Shown here: in pieces, positions 60,970 to 64,000 of the stretch
Layout of the letters: each line of letters opens with the position of its first letter
Position numbering within the stretch: the stretch's first letter is position 1
The notes under the pieces: model-generated
Databases searched by the model: none
What the model saw: only the letters and a program-made list of their open reading frames with translations
Told to the model about the DNA's origin: nothing
Made by a program: the position numbers and the translations under genes
Source: Rhodococcus sp. BP22
GTDB lineage: Bacteria; Actinomycetota; Actinomycetes; Mycobacteriales; Mycobacteriaceae
NCBI RefSeq assembly: GCF_014281965.1
Contig: NZ_JACFTB010000003.1
Span: 62,001-126,000, forward strand
Direction: 5' to 3'
DNA: 64,000 bases

Positions 60970-62559
60970 ATGAGCTTCAACAGCCCCTTTCCCGATGTCG
61001 AGATCCCGAACCTCAGTGTCTACGACTTTCTGTTCGGGTCCATCGCAGAGGCTGATCTGGACAAGCCTGCGCTCGTCGACGGCAGCTCCGGAGCAGTCAC
61101 TACCTACAAGGCTCTCATCGGGCAGATCGACGGCGTAGCCGGAGCCCTCGCGGCCCGTGGCCTCGAGGTCGGCGACGTCGTGGCACTGCACTCGCCGAAC
61201 ATCCCCGCCTTCGCCTCGGTGCTGCACGGCATTCTGCGCGCCGGTGGTACCGCAACGACGATCAACGCGCTGTACACGGCCGAGGACATCGCCAAGCAGC
61301 TCACCGGGTCCGGCGCGAAGTTCCTGTTCACCGTCTCACCGCTGTACCCGCAGGCCAAGGCCGCGGCCGATAAGGTCGGTATGGCGGACGATCACATCAT
61401 CGTTCTCGACGGCGCAGAGGGCCACCCCAGTCTGCGGGACCTACTGACCGAGGGCGCGCCGGCCCCGGACGTGTCGTTCGATCCGTCGACTCATATCGCC
61501 GTGCTGCCATACTCCTCGGGCACGACAGGCGTCCCCAAGGGCGTGATTCTGACGCACCGCAACCTCGTGGCGAACGTTGCCCAGATGGAACCTCGCGTCG
61601 GCATCGACACCGACGACGCGATCCTCGCGCTCTTGCCGTTCTTCCATATCTATGGGCTGACGGTTCTGCTCAACATCGCGCTGAAGCTGCGTGCGCGTCT
61701 GGTCACGATGCCGAAATTCGACCTTGTCGAGTTCTTGCGCATCATCCAAGACCACAAGCTCACCTACCTCTTCATCGCACCTCCCGTTGCCGTGGCGTTG
61801 GCCAAGCATCCGATGGTGGACCAGTACGACCTCTCCAGCGTGCACACCATCTTCTCCGGTGCTGCCCCGCTCGACGAGGAGCTCGGTAAGGCCGTCGCGA
61901 AGCGTCTGAACACGCGGGTTCGCCAGGGCTACGGGATGAGTGAACTCAGCCCCGTCAGCCATGCCATTCCATTCGACCGCGACGACATGCCGCTGAGTTC
62001 GGTCGGGCTGCCGCTGGCGAACACCGTCAACAAGATCGTCGACCCGGGGACACTCGAAGAGATCGCTCTTCCGACCGAGGGGCTTTCGGAGCCCGGCGAG
62101 CTGTGGGTCAAGGGCCCGAACGTCATGGTCGGTTACCTCAACAACCCCGAGGCGACAGCTGAAACACTCGACGCCGACGGCTATCTGCACACCGGCGACA
62201 TCGCCGTCGTCGATGCCGAGGGCGTCGTGTACATCGTCGATCGCCTGAAGGAACTGATCAAGTACAAGGGCTACCAGGTGCCGCCCGCAGAACTGGAAGC
62301 GTTACTGCTGACGCACCCGGATATCGCCGATGCGGCCGTCATCGGAGTCATCGACGAAGCAGGCGAAGAGGTTCCGAAGGCATTCATCGTGCTGCAGGCC
62401 GATGCAAAGATCGACGCGGACGGCGTGATGGCCTTCGTCGCCGAGCGTGTCTCGCCGCACAAGAAGGTGCGCAAGGTCGAATTCATCGATATCGTGCCGA
62501 AGTCCGCGGCAGGCAAAATTCTGCGCAAAGACCTTCGCGCCGCGGAATCGGGCAAGTAG
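60970..62559 (+). CDS. AMP-dependent acyl/aryl-CoA synthetase (4CL-like)
   Basis: A 529-aa adenylate-forming ligase. The P-loop is YSSGTTGVPKGVILTHRN, then QGYGMSELSPVSHAIPF, the hinge YLHTGD and IVDRLKELIKYKGYQVPP, and the catalytic Lys in PKSAAGKILRKDL. Activation of a carboxylic acid with ATP and CoA is certain by family; the sequence layout is like 4-coumarate:CoA ligase, although actinobacterial members often use medium-chain or aromatic acids. It is followed by a strong hairpin. Confidence 0.93.
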   Translation: MSFNSPFPDVEIPNLSVYDFLFGSIAEADLDKPALVDGSSGAVTTYKALIGQIDGVAGALAARGLEVGDVVALHSPNIPAFASVLHGILRAGGTATTINALYTAEDIAKQLTGSGAKFLFTVSPLYPQAKAAADKVGMADDHIIVLDGAEGHPSLRDLLTEGAPAPDVSFDPSTHIAVLPYSSGTTGVPKGVILTHRNLVANVAQMEPRVGIDTDDAILALLPFFHIYGLTVLLNIALKLRARLVTMPKFDLVEFLRIIQDHKLTYLFIAPPVAVALAKHPMVDQYDLSSVHTIFSGAAPLDEELGKAVAKRLNTRVRQGYGMSELSPVSHAIPFDRDDMPLSSVGLPLANTVNKIVDPGTLEEIALPTEGLSEPGELWVKGPNVMVGYLNNPEATAETLDADGYLHTGDIAVVDAEGVVYIVDRLKELIKYKGYQVPPAELEALLLTHPDIADAAVIGVIDEAGEEVPKAFIVLQADAKIDADGVMAFVAERVSPHKKVRKVEFIDIVPKSAAGKILRKDLRAAESGK

Positions 62560-62577
62560 CAACAGCAGGTAAGGACA

Positions 62578-62611
62578 AGCGCACCCCGTTCCGCGAGGAG
62601 CGGGGTGCGCT
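62578..62611 (+). terminator. Terminator of the acyl-CoA synthetase gene
   Basis: An 11-base perfect stem AGCGCACCCCG/CGGGGTGCGCT extended by four more pairs (one wobble) encloses a GCGA loop. No U-run follows. Confidence 0.8.
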
Positions 62612-62645
62612 GTGTGTTGGTGGGGGACTTCTAGGGGGCGTCGTC

Positions 62646-63860
62646 ATGGTGGGGACAAGTAATCCGTACACCCCTGGCGCGGGGGAACGACCGCAGGCGT
62701 TGATCGGGCGAACCGATCAACAGGGCTTGTTCGACGCGCTGCTTATCGGGTTGGAGCGGCAACGATCCATGCGTTCGATGCTCGTGGTCGGGCTACGCGG
62801 GGTCGGTAAGACAGCACTGTTGCGCGATTGCGTGGAGAAGGCACGTGCGCGGAACTGGGTGATCATCGATATCGAGGTGAGCAAACGCGAAGACGACTCG
62901 TTTCGCCGTCAACTCACGTTCGAATTGCGGGGAGCCCTGCTCGGACTGTCACCCCGCTCACGGTGGGGCGAGGCTGCCACTCGCGCAGCCGCAGTGCTGC
63001 AGTCTTTCGGGCTCGGTGCAGACGGCTCGATGATGGCCAAGTGGGAGGTCGCAGCCGCTGATGGAGTAGCGGACAGTGGTGATCTGGCCGCCGACCTGAC
63101 TCAGGTCATCTTGGCAATGGGCGACGCTGCACTCGAGAACTCGCGGGGCGTGGTGATAGCAGTCGACGAAATCCAGCTCTTGTCGCAGACTCAGTACGCT
63201 GCACTGGTCTCGGCATTTCACCGACCGTTCCTGCGTGAGTTGCCGATTACGTTGGTGGGGGCAGGTTTACCGCGCGCGGGCCTGACTCCCGAGATCGAGC
63301 GTTACGCCAAGCGGATCTTCGAGTTCCCTGTCCTGGGTGCCTTGACGGACTCAGACGCCCGGCGTGTCCTGAGTGAACCGGCGGCTGCACTCGGAGTGGA
63401 GTTCGAGAAGGCCGCGTTGGATGCTGCAGTCGAACTCACCGGCCGGTACCCCTACTTCCTGCAGGAACTCGGCAGTGCTGTCTGGTCCACGAAGGTTGGC
63501 AGCACCATCAGCGCGCAGGATGTTACTGCTTCGTCGGCGCAGTATTACAAGGCGCTCGATGCCACGTTCTTCGCCAGAAAGTTCGGTCCGACAACTGATC
63601 TGGATCGTTCGTATCTGCGGGCGATGGCAGAGGCCGGTCCCGATCCGCAGCACGAGAGCGATATCGCCCGGATGCTCGACCGCACGGTTACACAGTGTTC
63701 ACAGACCCGCCGATCATTGTTGGACCGAGGTCTGTTGCACGAATTCGACAGTGGCGGTGTGGCATTCACTGCTCCCCACTTCGACCGGTTCATCAAGAGG
63801 ATCATGCCTTCTCTCACCGTTCCCGCTCGGGCCGCGCGTCGGCGTCGGTTCGATCCGTAG
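62646..63860 (+). CDS. AAA-type ATPase (P-loop ATP-binding protein)
   Basis: A 404-aa protein with the N-terminal NPYTPGAGERPQALIGRTDQ element (an actinobacterial hallmark of this ATPase type), Walker A GLRGVGKTA (K55), Walker B VVIAVDEIQLL, and a later sensor-like region ITLVGAGLPRAGL. The C-terminal part has a winged-helix-like stretch (ARMLDRTVTQCSQTRRSLLD). It belongs to the archaeal-type AAA/ORC1-like ATP-binding group of unknown role; a DNA-binding or signalling function is conceivable. Its stop lies within a 16-base tandem duplication. Confidence 0.85.
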   Translation: MVGTSNPYTPGAGERPQALIGRTDQQGLFDALLIGLERQRSMRSMLVVGLRGVGKTALLRDCVEKARARNWVIIDIEVSKREDDSFRRQLTFELRGALLGLSPRSRWGEAATRAAAVLQSFGLGADGSMMAKWEVAAADGVADSGDLAADLTQVILAMGDAALENSRGVVIAVDEIQLLSQTQYAALVSAFHRPFLRELPITLVGAGLPRAGLTPEIERYAKRIFEFPVLGALTDSDARRVLSEPAAALGVEFEKAALDAAVELTGRYPYFLQELGSAVWSTKVGSTISAQDVTASSAQYYKALDATFFARKFGPTTDLDRSYLRAMAEAGPDPQHESDIARMLDRTVTQCSQTRRSLLDRGLLHEFDSGGVAFTAPHFDRFIKRIMPSLTVPARAARRRRFDP

Positions 63861-63880
63861 CCGTTGCGATCCGTAGCCGT
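63851..63880. repeat. 16-base tandem duplication at a convergent stop-codon junction
   Basis: CGATCCGTAGCCGT occurs at 63851-63864 and 63867-63880, separated by TG (unit 16). The first copy holds the TAG stop (63858-63860) of the ATPase; the stop of the convergent gene follows two bases after the second copy. Confidence 0.9.
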
Positions 63881-63881
63881 C

Positions 63882-64000
63882 CTATTCTGAACTCGCCCTC
63901 GTCGGGGCGGCGCGGACGTGCGCGCGTTCACCCTGCTTGCCGACGAGACTGAGAAACTCCACCGGGCCCGAGCTGGTCGCGCCGAACCAGTGTGGGGTCC
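63882..64000 (-). CDS. Probable cupin-domain protein, C-terminal end (partial)
   Basis: Only the last 39 codons are inside the window; the gene continues beyond the right edge. Read on the minus strand it encodes TPHWFGATSSGPVEFLSLVG followed by KQGERAHVRAAPTRASSE. The W-F-G-A-T...V-E-F-L strand pattern suggests the end of a cupin barrel. The family call is tentative because so little is visible. Confidence 0.45.
   Translation of the reverse strand, partial: TPHWFGATSSGPVEFLSLVGKQGERAHVRAAPTRASSE

Noticed and set aside
1-64000. tRNA, rRNA, insertion sequences, prophage or integrase genes
   Set aside because: No cloverleaf-like conserved T-loop sequences, transposase or integrase motifs, or attachment-site repeats were found by reading; a tRNAscan and IS search would be needed to exclude them formally.

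Overview
The window is high-GC actinobacterial DNA with tightly packed genes, frequent ATGA/GTGA/TGATG stop-start overlaps and GTG or TTG starts. The gene set (mycothiol glycosyltransferase MshA, RamB-type regulator, isocitrate lyase, HbhA-like protein, LprQ-like L,D-transpeptidase, F420-type PPOX protein) points to a mycolic-acid-containing member of the Mycobacteriales. Rhodococcus or a close Nocardiaceae relative is my best guess. From about 13.6 kb to 60.9 kb the order follows, with many insertions, the Mycobacterium tuberculosis Rv0457c-Rv0487 backbone as I recall it: S9A peptidase, lpdC, Rv0464c-like, ramB, icl, fadB2, Rv0474-like, hbhA, Rv0476-like, deoC, Rv0479c-like, Rv0481c-like, murB, lprQ, Rv0484c-like, ROK regulator, mshA, Rv0487-like.

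Layout. 0-2.6 kb: the 3' end of a nicotinamidase gene, an unknown protein, a glucose-6-phosphate dehydrogenase and an ABM-domain protein. 2.7-10.6 kb: a TDT-family transporter followed by a complete respiratory nitrate reductase operon narGHJI. 10.6-13.6 kb: a stranded aconitase C-terminal fragment, a PIG-L deacetylase, a PspC protein, two tiny amphipathic peptide genes with matching leaders, and a hydrolase. 13.6-19.8 kb: S9A peptidase, M19-like dipeptidase, lpd, SDR and a CMD-family protein. 19.8-23.1 kb: an amidohydrolase-TetR-hydrolase operon. 23.2-28.0 kb: the complete urea ABC transporter urtABCDE, with no urease genes in view. 28.3-32.1 kb: XRE/membrane pair, MBL hydrolase, ramB and a membrane protein. 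32.1-38.9 kb: the glyoxylate gene aceA with CRP-type and RamB-type sites, fadB2, a MetE homologue that lacks three of four zinc ligands, and an alcohol dehydrogenase. 38.9-43.5 kb: PPK2, PPOX protein, an iron-box-controlled siderophore-binding lipoprotein, TetR and DUF445. 43.5-48.2 kb: XRE-hbhA-DUF2516, hydrolase, purU and deoC. 48.2-64 kb: cell-envelope and redox genes (DUF2993, DUF2505 pair, murB, L,D-transpeptidase, mshA), an MBL-Rieske fusion, an AMP-dependent ligase, an AAA ATPase and the end of a probable cupin.

How the parts fit. Anaerobic or microaerobic respiration (nar), urea scavenging (urt), acetate and fatty-acid growth (RamB, AceA, FadB2), iron uptake (IdeR-type box), peptidoglycan synthesis and cross-linking (MurB, Ldt), and mycothiol (MshA) are all represented. 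Two perfect TGTGA-N6-TCACA sites suggest cAMP-receptor control of aceA and of one small peptide gene. The most unusual items are the zinc-site-deficient MetE paralogue, the aconitase fragment coupled to a PIG-L gene, the paired micro-peptides, the MBL-Rieske fusion, a 33-bp coding tandem repeat, and short perfect tandem duplications sitting exactly on stop codons at three convergent gene junctions. No rRNA, tRNA, CRISPR array, insertion sequence or prophage was seen.
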